A stretch of DNA of 64,000 nt from Labrenzia sp. VG12 (GCF_002237595.1 NZ_CP022529.1:3720001-3784000), one strand, 5' to 3'; shown: positions 20,040 through 29,703, counted from the first letter of the stretch. Made by a program: numbers and translations. The notes: generated by a model not told the origin, from the sequence alone.

Positions 20040-20068
20040 TTGACAAGCATACAGCCCCCTCTTATCTG
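20040..20068 (+). promoter_or_regulatory. Candidate sigma-70 promoter for secA
   Basis: TTGACA (20040-20045) and TATCTG (20063-20068) are separated by 17 bp, about 160 bp upstream of the secA start in the divergent region. The -35 is a perfect match; the -10 is partial. Confidence 0.45.
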
Positions 20069-20225
20069 TCGAGCGTCCTGGCTTGCGGGCCGGGAGGGCA
20101 TCTTTTTGGCCGCATTCGCCGGCCAACGCGTTGCGCTTGGCGGCAACGTGGACAGCAATTGAGACGATTTCATGGGCAGGCGCCGGAATGCCAGTTGGCG
20201 CCGCCTGTTAGGGAAGGACCGCCAC

Positions 20226-22997
20226 ATGGCTGGCCTTGGCGCATTAGCACGTAAGATTTTCGGTTCGGCAAACGACCGGAAGGTAAAGTCATTTCGGGCA
20301 GTGGTTGATCAGATCAACGCCCTTGAACCGGAAGTCCAGACCCTCTCGGACGAGGCGCTTCGCGCCCGGACCGATGAATTCCGGGCGCAACTCAAGAACG
20401 GTGCAAAACTGGACGACCTTCTGGTCCCGGCCTTTGCCACCGTTCGCGAAGCCGCCCGGCGCGCCCTTGGACAGCGCCACTATGACGTCCAGCTGATCGG
20501 CGGCATGGTTCTGAATTCCGGACAGATTTCGGAAATGCGCACCGGTGAGGGCAAGACGCTGGTCGCAACGGCCCCTGTCTATCTCAACGCCCTGACTGGC
20601 CGCGGCGTCCACGTCGTCACCGTCAACGACTACCTGGCCCAGCGCGACAGCGAATGGATGGGACAGGTCTACAAGTTTCTGGGCCTGACCGTCGGCTGCA
20701 TCACGCACGGCCTGTCCGACGAGGAACGCCGCGAAGCCTATGCCGCAGATGTCACCTACGGCACCAACAACGAATTCGGCTTCGACTACCTCCGCGACAA
20801 CATGAAGCATGACCGTGCCTCGATGGTTCAGCGCGAACATGCCTTTGCCATCGTCGATGAGGTCGATTCCATCCTGGTTGACGAAGCCCGAACCCCGCTG
20901 ATCATTTCCGGTCCGCTGGAAGACAGGTCCGAGTTCTACAACACCGTCGACGCCTTCATTCCGCAGCTGACCGAAGAAGACTACGAACTCGACGAGAAGC
21001 AGCGCTCGGCCACCTTTACCGAGGCCGGCAATGAAAAACTCGAAGGCCTGCTCAGCGAAGCCGAGCTGCTGAAGGGCGATTCGCTTTACGACGTCGAAAA
21101 CGTCTCGATCGTGCACCACCTGCAGCAGGCGCTGAAAGCGCACAAACTGTTCCAGCGGGACAAGGACTACATCGTCCGCAATGACGAAGTGGTGATCATC
21201 GACGAGTTCACCGGCCGCATGATGCCGGGCCGCCGGTTCTCCGAAGGTCTGCACCAGGCCCTCGAGGCCCGCGAAAAGGTCCGCATTCAGCCGGAAAACC
21301 AGACCCTGGCGTCGATCACGTTCCAGAATTATTTCCGCATGTATGACAAGCTGGCCGGCATGACCGGTACAGCGTCGACGGAAGCAGACGAATTCGCCGA
21401 CATCTACAAGCTGGAAGTGGTCGAGATCCCGACCAACCTTCCGGTCAAACGTGTCGACGACGACGATGAGGTCTACCGGACCTTTGAGGAAAAATTCGAC
21501 GCCATCAGCAAGCTGATCGACGACTGCAAGGACCGGGGCCAGCCGGTTCTGGTCGGCACGACCTCGATCGAGAAATCGGAAATTCTCGCCGAGCTGCTGA
21601 AGAAGAAGCACGGTTACAAGCAGATCGACCTGTCCGACCCGGCGGCTTTTGCGGCCGCCCAGAAGAAGGACGGCGCCAAGTCCAAGGTGTTCGCGGTTCT
21701 GAACGCCCGCTACCACGAACAGGAAGCCTTCATTGTTGCCCAGGCCGGCCTGCCGGGCGCCGTCACCATCGCCACCAACATGGCCGGCCGCGGCACCGAC
21801 ATCCAGCTTGGCGGCAATGCCGACATGCAGATTGCGATGGAGCTCGGCGACATGCCCGAAGGCGAGGACCGCAGCGCGAAGGAAGCTGCGATCCGCGCCG
21901 AAGTGGAAGAAATGAAGCAGAAGGCGCTGGAGGCCGGCGGTCTTTACGTCATTGGCACCGAGCGCCACGAAAGCCGCCGCATCGACAACCAGCTCCGCGG
22001 CCGTTCCGGCCGTCAGGGTGACCCCGGCCACTCCAAGTTCTTCCTGTCGCTGCAGGATGACCTGATGCGCATCTTCGGCTCCGAGCGCATGGATTCCATG
22101 CTGCAGAAACTCGGACTGGAAGAAGGCGAAGCCATTATCCACCCGTGGATCAACAAGGCTTTGGAAAAGGCGCAGCAGAAGGTCGAGGCCCGCAACTTCG
22201 ACATCCGCAAGAACCTCCTGAAATTCGACGATGTCATGAACGACCAGCGCAAGGTGGTCTTCGAACAGCGTATCGAACTGATGGACAGCGACGCCATCCA
22301 GGACGCCGTCACCGACATGCGTCACGACGTGGTCGACGATCTGGTTGCCAATCACATCCCCGAAAAGGCCTATCCCGAGCAATGGGACACAGAAGGCCTT
22401 CAGGAGGAAGTGCAGAAATACCTCAATCTCGACCTGCCGGTGAAGGACTGGGCCGACGAGGAAGGGATCGCGGACGAAGAGGTCAAGGACCGTCTGCGCA
22501 AGGCGGCCGACGAGGCCATGGCACAGAAGGTTGCCAAATACGGTCCCGAAGCGATGCGCTATGTCGAAAAAATGCTGCTGCTGCAGACCCTCGACAACCT
22601 GTGGCGCGAGCACCTGGCCAATCTCGATCACCTGCGTTCGGTGGTTGCCTTCCGCGGTTACGCCCAGCGCGATCCGCTGCAGGAATACAAGACCGAGGCT
22701 TTCACGCTGTTTGAATCCATGCTCGCCCAGTTGCGCCAGATGACCACGGCCCAGCTGCTGCGCATCGAGATCGTGACCGAACAGCCGCCGCAAATGCCGG
22801 AACAGCCGGAAATGCACCCCCATCACATCAACCCACTGACCGGGGAAGATGAAATGGCGTTGGCCGATGCGCAGGCTGCTGGCCTGGGTGCCCGCGATCC
22901 CGACAACCCGTCCACCTGGGGCAAGGTCGGCCGCAACGAAGCTTGCCCTTGCGGCTCTGGCAAGAAATTCAAGCATTGCCACGGCGCGCTCGTCTGA
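20226..22997 (+). CDS. secA: Preprotein translocase ATPase SecA
   Basis: Motor of the Sec pathway, driving unfolded preproteins through SecYEG. Walker A is MRTGEGKTLVA near residue 103, the DEAD-like box DEVDSILVDEART near 210, the preprotein-crosslinking domain follows, and NBD2 has TNMAGRGTDIQLGG. The C-terminal zinc site CPCGSGKKFKHCHG, which binds SecB, is intact. Start at the ATG at 20226, preceded by AAGGA; the frame opens earlier at 20172 but the first 18 residues are not SecA-like. 923 aa. Confidence 0.98.
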   Translation: MAGLGALARKIFGSANDRKVKSFRAVVDQINALEPEVQTLSDEALRARTDEFRAQLKNGAKLDDLLVPAFATVREAARRALGQRHYDVQLIGGMVLNSGQISEMRTGEGKTLVATAPVYLNALTGRGVHVVTVNDYLAQRDSEWMGQVYKFLGLTVGCITHGLSDEERREAYAADVTYGTNNEFGFDYLRDNMKHDRASMVQREHAFAIVDEVDSILVDEARTPLIISGPLEDRSEFYNTVDAFIPQLTEEDYELDEKQRSATFTEAGNEKLEGLLSEAELLKGDSLYDVENVSIVHHLQQALKAHKLFQRDKDYIVRNDEVVIIDEFTGRMMPGRRFSEGLHQALEAREKVRIQPENQTLASITFQNYFRMYDKLAGMTGTASTEADEFADIYKLEVVEIPTNLPVKRVDDDDEVYRTFEEKFDAISKLIDDCKDRGQPVLVGTTSIEKSEILAELLKKKHGYKQIDLSDPAAFAAAQKKDGAKSKVFAVLNARYHEQEAFIVAQAGLPGAVTIATNMAGRGTDIQLGGNADMQIAMELGDMPEGEDRSAKEAAIRAEVEEMKQKALEAGGLYVIGTERHESRRIDNQLRGRSGRQGDPGHSKFFLSLQDDLMRIFGSERMDSMLQKLGLEEGEAIIHPWINKALEKAQQKVEARNFDIRKNLLKFDDVMNDQRKVVFEQRIELMDSDAIQDAVTDMRHDVVDDLVANHIPEKAYPEQWDTEGLQEEVQKYLNLDLPVKDWADEEGIADEEVKDRLRKAADEAMAQKVAKYGPEAMRYVEKMLLLQTLDNLWREHLANLDHLRSVVAFRGYAQRDPLQEYKTEAFTLFESMLAQLRQMTTAQLLRIEIVTEQPPQMPEQPEMHPHHINPLTGEDEMALADAQAAGLGARDPDNPSTWGKVGRNEACPCGSGKKFKHCHGALV

Positions 22998-23022
22998 GCA
23001 TAGGCTCCAGACACCAGAAATC

Positions 23023-23055
23023 GGCCGGCCCGGATGATCGGGCTGGCCTTTTTTG
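23023..23055 (+). terminator. Terminator after secA
   Basis: GGCCGGCCCG pairs with CGGGCTGGCC (10 bp, one G-T pair) around a 6-nt loop and is followed by TTTTTT. It sits 26 bp after the secA stop. Confidence 0.88.
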
Positions 23056-23100
23056 TGATTATCCGGCAGGTTGCGCCGATCCAAATTCACCGAGCTCTAT

Positions 23101-24138
23101 ATGCAAGAAGCTGCCGCCTCCAATATCTATATTTCCCGCAGGGGCGACCGGCGCCCCGATGACCCGCTGATCAGCCTGATCGTTCCGGCCTATAACGAGG
23201 CGGAGGTCATCGGTCATTTCCTTGAGGCGACCCGGCCTGTGCTCGAGGCCACGGGTCACGCTTACGAATATGTCTTTGTCGATGACGGCAGCCGGGATGA
23301 CACCGCCAATATCCTGTCCAGCGAATTCAAGAACGGACTTCCCGGCCGTCTCCTGGGCCTGTCGCGCAACTTCGGCAAGGAAGCGGCACTGTCCGCAGGC
23401 CTCGAAGCCGCCAGGGGCGACATCGCCATCATCATCGATGCGGACCTTCAGGACCCTCCGGAGCTGATCCTGCAGATGCTTGACGGCTGGCGTGCCGGCT
23501 ACGATGTCGTTTACGGGCTGAGGGTCGACCGGTCGTCCGACACCGTCATGAAGCGATCGACGGCTGGCATGTTCTACCGCCTGTTCAACCGGCTCGCCAA
23601 TATCGACATGCCGGCGAACGCCGGCGATTTCCGCCTGATTGACCGGGTCGTGATCGACGCGCTGTTGCAGCTGCCGGAGCGAAACCGCTTCATGAAGGGG
23701 CTCTTTGCCTGGGTCGGGTTTCCGGCAATGGCCCTGCCCTACGAACGGCCGCCTCGCAAGGCGGGAACCGGCAAGTTCAACTACTGGAAGCTCTGGAACT
23801 TTGCCCTGGACGGGTTGACCGGCTTCACCACACTACCGCTTCGGGTCTGGTTCTATGGCGGCGCTCTGGTCTCTCTCGGTGCCTTTGCCTATGCGCTTTA
23901 TCTGACGCTTCGCGTGTTTGCGCACGGGATCGATGTTCCAGGCTATGCCTCGTTGATGGTTGCCCTGTTGTTTTTCTCCGGTGTCCAGCTGCTGTCGATT
24001 GGCATGATCGGTGAGTACATTGCCCGCCTCTTCAACGAGGCCAAGCAGCGGCCCGTCTTCATTGTGCAGGACGTCATCGAAGGCGCACCAACCTCACGAC
24101 CGACGCGTTTGGCGGACGAGAAGAACGATGCCGAATAA
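23101..24138 (+). CDS. Membrane-anchored family 2 glycosyltransferase (GtrB/ArnC-like)
   Basis: Transfers a sugar from a nucleotide donor to a polyprenyl phosphate carrier. The GT2 domain (about 25-235) shows LIVPAYNEAEVIGHFLEAT, VDDGSRDDT and the metal-binding IIDADLQDPPE. Two C-terminal transmembrane helices follow (about 255-310) and end with SIGMIGEYIARLFNEAKQRP, a family signature. I start at the ATG at 23101 (345 aa); an in-frame TTG at 23071 overlaps the end of the secA terminator region. Its last 11 bases overlap the gtrA-like gene, so the two are coupled. Confidence 0.92.
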   Translation: MQEAAASNIYISRRGDRRPDDPLISLIVPAYNEAEVIGHFLEATRPVLEATGHAYEYVFVDDGSRDDTANILSSEFKNGLPGRLLGLSRNFGKEAALSAGLEAARGDIAIIIDADLQDPPELILQMLDGWRAGYDVVYGLRVDRSSDTVMKRSTAGMFYRLFNRLANIDMPANAGDFRLIDRVVIDALLQLPERNRFMKGLFAWVGFPAMALPYERPPRKAGTGKFNYWKLWNFALDGLTGFTTLPLRVWFYGGALVSLGAFAYALYLTLRVFAHGIDVPGYASLMVALLFFSGVQLLSIGMIGEYIARLFNEAKQRPVFIVQDVIEGAPTSRPTRLADEKNDAE

Positions 24139-24559
24139 GCGCCGTCGTCAGACGCTTAAGACCGAGACAGCCGCAGTGGGCAAATTCGCCGTGGTCGGTG
24201 TGCTGGCAACCCTGACGCATGCCCTGGTCGCCGCCAGTCTGCTCGAGACCGGTGTCCTGACGGCGTTTCCAGCCAACATCTGCGGTTTCCTGGTCGCCTT
24301 CGGCGTGTCTTTCACCGGGCACTATTTCTGGAGCTTTGCCCACCTGCGCCAGGAAGGCAAAGCCTGGAAAAGCATGACGCGATTTCTCGTGATCGCCCTG
24401 TCCGGGTTTGCGCTGAATTCATTTGTGCTGGCGCTGTGGCTGCAATTGACACCCTGGCCGGATCTCGCCGGATTGCTGTTCTCGATCGCAATTGTTCCGG
24501 CCCTGTCCTTCCTCGGAGCCCGGCTTTGGGCTTTTTCCCATCGCCCCGCAGAAACCTGA
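24128..24559 (+). CDS. GtrA family membrane protein
   Basis: Small four-helix membrane protein (143 aa) of the GtrA family, proposed to flip or present polyprenyl-phosphate-linked sugars. Helices are visible around VGKFAVVGVLATLTHALVAA, FPANICGFLVAFGVSFTGHY, FLVIALSGFALNSFVLALWL and LLFSIAIVPALSFLGARLW. Start at the ATG at 24128 inside the end of the upstream glycosyltransferase gene, with GAAGAACG before it. Together with the GT2 and GT-C genes it forms a surface-glycosylation set. Confidence 0.9.
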   Translation: MPNKRRRQTLKTETAAVGKFAVVGVLATLTHALVAASLLETGVLTAFPANICGFLVAFGVSFTGHYFWSFAHLRQEGKAWKSMTRFLVIALSGFALNSFVLALWLQLTPWPDLAGLLFSIAIVPALSFLGARLWAFSHRPAET

Positions 24560-24578
24560 TCATCCCGCGAGTGACCGC

Positions 24579-26084
24579 ATGACCGCATCCCGCGCAGCCC
24601 TCCTCTACAGCGCCCTGGCGTGCCTGCTTTATGCCCTTGTTCCAACACTCACCTTTCCAACACCGCCGCTCGACGTGGTGGAGGGCTTCGCCTGGGGTCG
24701 GGAGCTCCAGCTTGGTTACACCAAGCACCCGCCCATGCAGGCCTGGCTGCTGGAGCTTACCTACCGCCTGACCGGCGGTGGAACCTTTGGCGCCTACTGG
24801 CTGAGCGCCCTGTGCGCTGCAACGGGCTATTTCTTTATCTGGCGGCTTGCCAGGCGGCTCGGATTGACTGACTGGCAGGCATTCTGGTCTCTGGTCCTGA
24901 CCAGCGTGACCTTCTATTTCACCCTGCCCATGCCGGAGTTCAATCCCAACATCCTGCAAGTACCGGTCTGGGCCGGCATGATGCTGTTCTTTCACCGGGC
25001 ACTGACCAACGGCCGCGCGATCGACTGGATTGTTCTCGGAGCATTGGCCGCTTTCGGGTTCTACACGAAATACTTCGTCCTGCTTCTGGTCGGCACAATC
25101 GGCCTCTATACCCTGCTGTTTCCGGACGCCCGGCGCCATCTGCTCAGCCTTGGCCCCTGGCTGTGCACGCTGACCTGCATCCTCCTGCTCGTGCCGCATC
25201 TCAAGTGGCTCCTTGATACGGATTTCCTGACGCTTCAATACGCGGCCAGTCGCAGCAAGCCGGCCGCGGGTATTGTTGGCCACATATTCAATCCGCTGAA
25301 CTTCCTGGGCGCCCAGATCGGCAACCATGCCGGCCTGTTTCTTGTTGTTTTGGCAGGACTTGGCTGGACCACCCTGAAGGACCTGCGGGTCAGACGGGCG
25401 CAGTCGGCCGCCGCCCTTCACCCGCCGCAGGACCGATTCCTGCTCTGGTTTGCCTTTGTTCCCCTAACCGTTGTGCTGCTGGCATCCGCTGTCAGTGGGA
25501 ACGAGTTCGAACATATGTGGGGCACACCGATGTTCGTCCTGTCGGGGATGCTCGCAGTCCGGTATCTGGGGTTGCCAAACCTGTGGTCTTACCCACGCCG
25601 CGCCCTGGCTGCGGCCATAGCGATACAGGCCGTGTTTCTGGGCATTCTCTTCGGTCAGGCCGTGCTGGAGCCTCACTGGAAGACCAAACAGACACGCATT
25701 CACTATCCGGGCCGGGAGGTTGCGCAGGAACTTTCCCGGATCTGGAAGGCGGAAACGGGAACCGAGCTTGCCTATGTGGCCGGCGACATGTGGTCTGCCG
25801 CAAATGTCACCCTGTTCGCGCCCAGCCGGCCGTCCATGTTCTACCTGCACAGCCTGGAGCTGAGCCCTTGGATCGATCTCGACGATGTGCAGAAAAAAGG
25901 CCTCATGATTGTGTGGCGCGGGGACCGCGACAAGCCGCTCAACGAATTGCTTGCCTTCTATCCCGAGGCTGTGCGGGATGGTTCCAGAACGTTCCCGTCG
26001 GCAGCGTCCGGCAGCATTCCCGATGTCAGGGTCAACTGGATGATCGTGCAGCCGGGTGAAGTCGCTACACAGGCTCAAAAATAA
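24579..26084 (+). CDS. Family 39 (GT-C) membrane glycosyltransferase
   Basis: Polytopic inner-membrane enzyme using polyprenyl-phosphate sugars, of the ArnT/PMT_2 type. The first extracytoplasmic loop holds the expected acidic motif, here PPLDVVEGFAWGRELQLGY with the adjacent KHPPMQAWLLEL, followed by about ten hydrophobic segments and a roughly 130-residue soluble C-terminal domain. ATG at 24579 chosen, 20 bp after the GtrA-like gene; 501 aa. The natural reading of the trio is that the GT2 enzyme loads a lipid carrier, the GtrA protein moves it across, and this enzyme attaches the sugar to a periplasmic target such as lipid A or a glycan. Confidence 0.88.
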   Translation: MTASRAALLYSALACLLYALVPTLTFPTPPLDVVEGFAWGRELQLGYTKHPPMQAWLLELTYRLTGGGTFGAYWLSALCAATGYFFIWRLARRLGLTDWQAFWSLVLTSVTFYFTLPMPEFNPNILQVPVWAGMMLFFHRALTNGRAIDWIVLGALAAFGFYTKYFVLLLVGTIGLYTLLFPDARRHLLSLGPWLCTLTCILLLVPHLKWLLDTDFLTLQYAASRSKPAAGIVGHIFNPLNFLGAQIGNHAGLFLVVLAGLGWTTLKDLRVRRAQSAAALHPPQDRFLLWFAFVPLTVVLLASAVSGNEFEHMWGTPMFVLSGMLAVRYLGLPNLWSYPRRALAAAIAIQAVFLGILFGQAVLEPHWKTKQTRIHYPGREVAQELSRIWKAETGTELAYVAGDMWSAANVTLFAPSRPSMFYLHSLELSPWIDLDDVQKKGLMIVWRGDRDKPLNELLAFYPEAVRDGSRTFPSAASGSIPDVRVNWMIVQPGEVATQAQK

Positions 26085-26143
26085 CGGCGACAGCGGCCAT
26101 CGACCGTCTGGAAAGAGAGACAAAAGCCCTCTACCTTTGCGCC

Positions 26144-27355
26144 ATGATCAGTATGGCTGAAATCGACGGCATCGAAGACTGGATGATCGGACAGGCACTT
26201 GGCACGCCCGACATGGCCACGATGTTCGGTGAAATGTGCGTGCGTCTGCGCCAGTGCAACGTTCCCGTCGACAGGGCCATGCTCGCCTGGTCGACGCTCC
26301 ATCCCCTCATTGAAGCCGAACTTGCGTTCTGGGAAAGCGGAAACGCCGTTCAGCACGAACAGATCACCCATACCGAGGAAGAGACCGAGGACTGGCTGCA
26401 AAGCCCCGTGCGTGCCGTTCTTATCAGCGGAGAGCCACTTTTGCGCCGGCGGCTGACCAATGCCAACGCGCCTCTGGAATTTCCACTTCTGCAACGTCTG
26501 TCGGACACCGGCTACACCGATTACATGGTGATGCCCACCTCGTTCGAGATCCCGGCCATACCCAGCGAGTTTGCCAGCACCGGCATCGTTGTCAGCTGGG
26601 CCACCAGGGACAAGGACGGTTTCTCCGACGACGCGCTGACCGCCATCCAGTATATTCAAAAACGCCTCGCCCTGGCTGCCCGGGCAACGATTGAAGGCCA
26701 GATCAGCAAGACCATTGCGGAGACCTATCTGGGAAAGATTGCCGGCAACAAGGTCCTGAACGGCCAGATCCGCCACGGAGACGGCCAGACCATCGATGCC
26801 GTGATCTATTTCTCCGACATGCGCAGTTCCACTGCCATTGCGGAGCTGCTTGGACCGGACGCCTATCTGAGTTATCTGAACACCTATTTCGAAGCGACGG
26901 CCGGCGCGGTTCTGGACCAGGGTGGTGAAGTCCTGGATTTTATCGGCGATGCGGTGCTCGGCGTGTTTCCGATCGGCGCGCAGGGCCTTGAAACCGCCAT
27001 CCGAACTGCACTTGCAACGGCCGATGACAGCCGCGAGCGGCTGAAGGCGCTGAACGCCGACCCGTCTCTTGCGCATCCCCTGAAAGCCGGAATTGCCCTG
27101 TCCGTCGGATCGGTGATGTTCGGCAATATCGGTGTCGCCCACCGCCTCACCTTTTCCGTGATCGGCCAGACGGTGCATGCCGCTGCGCGGATCGAGAGCC
27201 TGACCAAGACCGTCGGAACAGATGTTCTCATGACGGAGGACATAGCCCGCCTCGCCGGCCAACGCGCACAACCGGTCGGTTCGTTTGAACTCAGCGGCTT
27301 TACCGATCCTCAGCCGCTCTTTGCGCTGAATGCACCAACTCCTCTCCGGTCCTGA
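26144..27355 (+). CDS. Class III adenylate/guanylate cyclase
   Basis: Makes a cyclic nucleotide second messenger. The catalytic domain occupies about residues 220-380, with metal-binding Asp residues in IYFSDMRSST and FIGDAVLGVF and a purine/transition-state region around FSVIGQTVHAAARIESL. The N-terminal 200 residues have no transmembrane helix and resemble the sensor part (VRAVLISGEPLLRRRL..) of rhizobial cytoplasmic cyclases; its ligand is unknown. Whether the product is cAMP or cGMP cannot be judged safely. 403 aa. It sits 59 bp after the GT39 gene and 36 bp before a hydrolase gene. Confidence 0.92.
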   Translation: MISMAEIDGIEDWMIGQALGTPDMATMFGEMCVRLRQCNVPVDRAMLAWSTLHPLIEAELAFWESGNAVQHEQITHTEEETEDWLQSPVRAVLISGEPLLRRRLTNANAPLEFPLLQRLSDTGYTDYMVMPTSFEIPAIPSEFASTGIVVSWATRDKDGFSDDALTAIQYIQKRLALAARATIEGQISKTIAETYLGKIAGNKVLNGQIRHGDGQTIDAVIYFSDMRSSTAIAELLGPDAYLSYLNTYFEATAGAVLDQGGEVLDFIGDAVLGVFPIGAQGLETAIRTALATADDSRERLKALNADPSLAHPLKAGIALSVGSVMFGNIGVAHRLTFSVIGQTVHAAARIESLTKTVGTDVLMTEDIARLAGQRAQPVGSFELSGFTDPQPLFALNAPTPLRS

Positions 27356-27391
27356 GACCGCTCGTTCTTTTCCTGACAAAAAGCAGACCAC

Positions 27392-28189
27392 ATGACAGAC
27401 TTAAGCCCCAATGCGCCGAAAAACCTGCCTTTTCGCGACCAGCCTGCAAGCGGCGAGGAGGACGGCACACCGGTTGTCCTGCTGCATGGATTTGGCGGCG
27501 ACCGGCAGACCTGGCTCAATATCCAGACCGCTCTGGCACCCAAAAAGCGCTCGCTGGCCTTTGACCTGCCCGGTCATGGCGAGGCGCTGGACTGGCCGCG
27601 GATCGGTCATGCCGGTGTCTCTGCGAAGGCCGTCGGCCAGTCCCTCGAAGCGCTTGACCTTCAACGGGTCCATCTCGTGGGCCATTCGATGGGCGGCGCC
27701 GTTGCGGCCCTGATTGCCCTGCGCAATCCGGACCTTGTGGCCAGCATGACACTGCTGGCGCCTGGCGGGTTTGGCCCGGAAATCAATCACCGGCTGCTGC
27801 GCCGCTATGCGGCAGCAACCGACCCGGACCTGATGGAAGTGCTGCTGGAACAGTTTTTCGGCTGGGAATTCAAGCTGCCGAAATTTCTCGCCAGGACCGC
27901 GGCCGAGAGCCGGGCCCGGCCGGGAGCCGTTGCGACGCTCGAAACCATCGCCGACGAAATCATCGACGGCACGGTGCAAAAGACCCTTCCGCGCGACGAA
28001 CTGGCAGCCTTGCAGATGCCGATCAAGGTCTTGTGGGGAACTCAGGACCGCGTGCTGCCGACCCGTCAGGCCCACAAGCTCCCCGGCACCGTCGCGACCC
28101 ACATCTTTGAACGTGTCGGTCACATGGTGCACCTGGAAATCCCGAAGGAAACAACGCGGCTGATCCTGCAGAACGCGAGCACGTCCTAG
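27392..28189 (+). CDS. Alpha/beta fold hydrolase
   Basis: Serine hydrolase with oxyanion motif LLHGFGGD, nucleophile elbow LVGHSMGGAVAAL, a catalytic Asp in GTQDRVLP and a catalytic His in RVGHMVHLE. The sequence resembles the lipase/acyltransferase-like hydrolases often annotated near acetoin or lipoyl enzymes, but there is no lipoyl domain here. 265 aa, soluble, no signal peptide. Substrate unknown. It is 36 bp after the cyclase gene in the same direction. Confidence 0.88.
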   Translation: MTDLSPNAPKNLPFRDQPASGEEDGTPVVLLHGFGGDRQTWLNIQTALAPKKRSLAFDLPGHGEALDWPRIGHAGVSAKAVGQSLEALDLQRVHLVGHSMGGAVAALIALRNPDLVASMTLLAPGGFGPEINHRLLRRYAAATDPDLMEVLLEQFFGWEFKLPKFLARTAAESRARPGAVATLETIADEIIDGTVQKTLPRDELAALQMPIKVLWGTQDRVLPTRQAHKLPGTVATHIFERVGHMVHLEIPKETTRLILQNASTS

Positions 28190-28347
28190 AGCGCGCCGCG
28201 CTGAACAAGATGCAACGTTCTTCGGCAACTACGTTGAAATCCCTGAATTCAGGCAGCGAAACCGGGCCTGATTAAACGCGGTTTGCTCCAGCGCATCATA
28301 AGGCTGCGAGGTGTGCCAGAGATCTGCTGCATCTCACAATTTCAACT

Positions 28348-28390
28348 TCATCCTTCGAGGAGGACCGAAAGGTCCGTCTCGAAGGATGAG
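28348..28390. repeat. Intergenic palindromic repeat (Rhizobiales type)
   Basis: A perfect 12-bp inverted repeat (TCATCCTTCGAG / CTCGAAGGATGA) encloses an inner hairpin GGACC-GAAA-GGTCC. The CATCCTTCGAG...CTCGAAGGATG unit is a form of palindromic element I recognise as dispersed in many Rhizobiales genomes. It lies between the converging hydrolase and flavoprotein genes, where it could also stop transcription. Confidence 0.7.
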
Positions 28391-28432
28391 GGCCTCATTG
28401 GGTCACGGTCTATAGCCGACAGCGGTCCCGCC

Positions 28433-29617
28433 TCACGCCTCCGGCAACAGGTCGTCGCGCCAGGGTTCGCCAATCACGCGGCGTGCCATCATGTGCGAGC
28501 GGGGCGAGTTGATGCTGTCGACGGCAATCAGCTGCGTTTCCTTCAGATAGGCAACGTAGAACTTGCTGTTCTCGGTCGAGCCGATGACCTTGGTGTCGTC
28601 ATAACCTTCGGAGAGACCGGCAATCTGCAGCTTGATGTCATACTGGTCCGACCAAAACCAGGGCAGCGGATCGTAGTCGACTTCATTCCCAAGCAGGGCC
28701 TGGGCCACGATCTTGGCCTGGTCGATGGCGTTTTGCACGCTCTCCATGCGAACGGACCGCTGGTAGCGGTTGGAATAGAACCGCGTGCAGTCCCCGGCGG
28801 CAAAGATGTCCGGATCGCTGGTCTGGCCACAGCCATCGACCAGAATGCCGTTGTCGGTTTCCAGTCCGGCTTCTTCCGCAAGCCTGTCATTTGGTTCGGC
28901 TCCAACGGCCACCAGCACCAGTTCCGCCGGTACCGTCTCGCCATTCGACAGCTTGACGCCCGTGACGGCATCACCACCCTCGATGGCCTCGATACCGGTG
29001 TTCAGCTTCAGGTCGATGCCGTTTTTCTGGTGCAGCCTTGCGAAATACTCCGAGACGGCCTCACTCACGACCCGCTTCATGGGCCGGTCCTGGGCCTCGA
29101 TGACACTGACTTCCTTGCCGAGCGACTTGGCCACCGCGGCCACTTCCAGGCCGATATACCCCGCACCGATAATCGCGATCCGGCGGCTTGCCGAAAGGAG
29201 ATCCCGGATCACGTCAACATCCGCGATCGAGCGCAGGGTGACAACGCCCTTCTTGTCGGCACCGTCCAGTTTCAGGAAGCGGGCATTGGTGCCGGTCGCC
29301 AGCACCAGCTTGCCGTAGGGCAGCGTATCGCCGTTTTCCAGTTTCAGTCGTTTGGCTCCGCGGTCGATCTCAACCACCTTGGTGTTCGGAATGTGGTCGA
29401 TCTTGTTGGTCGTGAAGAAAGCCGGCGGGCGCAGCCAGAGCCCTTCTGCCCCGATTTCACCGGCCAGGAATTTCTTGGACAGCGGCGGGCGTTGATAAGG
29501 CGGGTGAGGTTCATCACCGATCAGGCGCAGCGGGCCTTCGAACCCGCCCTGCCGCAAGGACTGGGCAACCTGCGCACCGGCCTGTCCCGCACCGATGATG
29601 ACGATATCTTCTTGCAT
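28433..29617 (-). CDS. NAD(P)/FAD-dependent oxidoreductase (ferredoxin/rubredoxin reductase type)
   Basis: Flavoprotein that passes electrons from NAD(P)H to a ferredoxin or rubredoxin, as partner of a monooxygenase or P450. FAD site IIGAGQAGAQVAQSLR at the N-terminus, NAD site IIGAGYIGLEVAAVAKSLG near residue 150, the ATG motif LVLATGTNARFL and the FAD motif IFAAGDCTRFY; the C-terminal reductase domain is present. 394 aa. No ferredoxin, rubredoxin or P450 gene is adjacent, so the partner is unknown. Confidence 0.9.
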   Translation of the reverse strand: MQEDIVIIGAGQAGAQVAQSLRQGGFEGPLRLIGDEPHPPYQRPPLSKKFLAGEIGAEGLWLRPPAFFTTNKIDHIPNTKVVEIDRGAKRLKLENGDTLPYGKLVLATGTNARFLKLDGADKKGVVTLRSIADVDVIRDLLSASRRIAIIGAGYIGLEVAAVAKSLGKEVSVIEAQDRPMKRVVSEAVSEYFARLHQKNGIDLKLNTGIEAIEGGDAVTGVKLSNGETVPAELVLVAVGAEPNDRLAEEAGLETDNGILVDGCGQTSDPDIFAAGDCTRFYSNRYQRSVRMESVQNAIDQAKIVAQALLGNEVDYDPLPWFWSDQYDIKLQIAGLSEGYDDTKVIGSTENSKFYVAYLKETQLIAVDSINSPRSHMMARRVIGEPWRDDLLPEA

Positions 29618-29703
29618 TCCGTTCCGCCTTCTTCCCGCTTGGCTCGGGGCCTGTTCAGAAAAGAATGGCTAGCACGAAGAAAAGCCGTCCGCCAGACGGG
29701 CGA

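Noticed and set aside
20289..23090. 933-codon open frame antisense to secA
   Set aside because: Same codon-bias artefact; composition (His/Val/Leu/Gln rich) is typical of an antisense frame.
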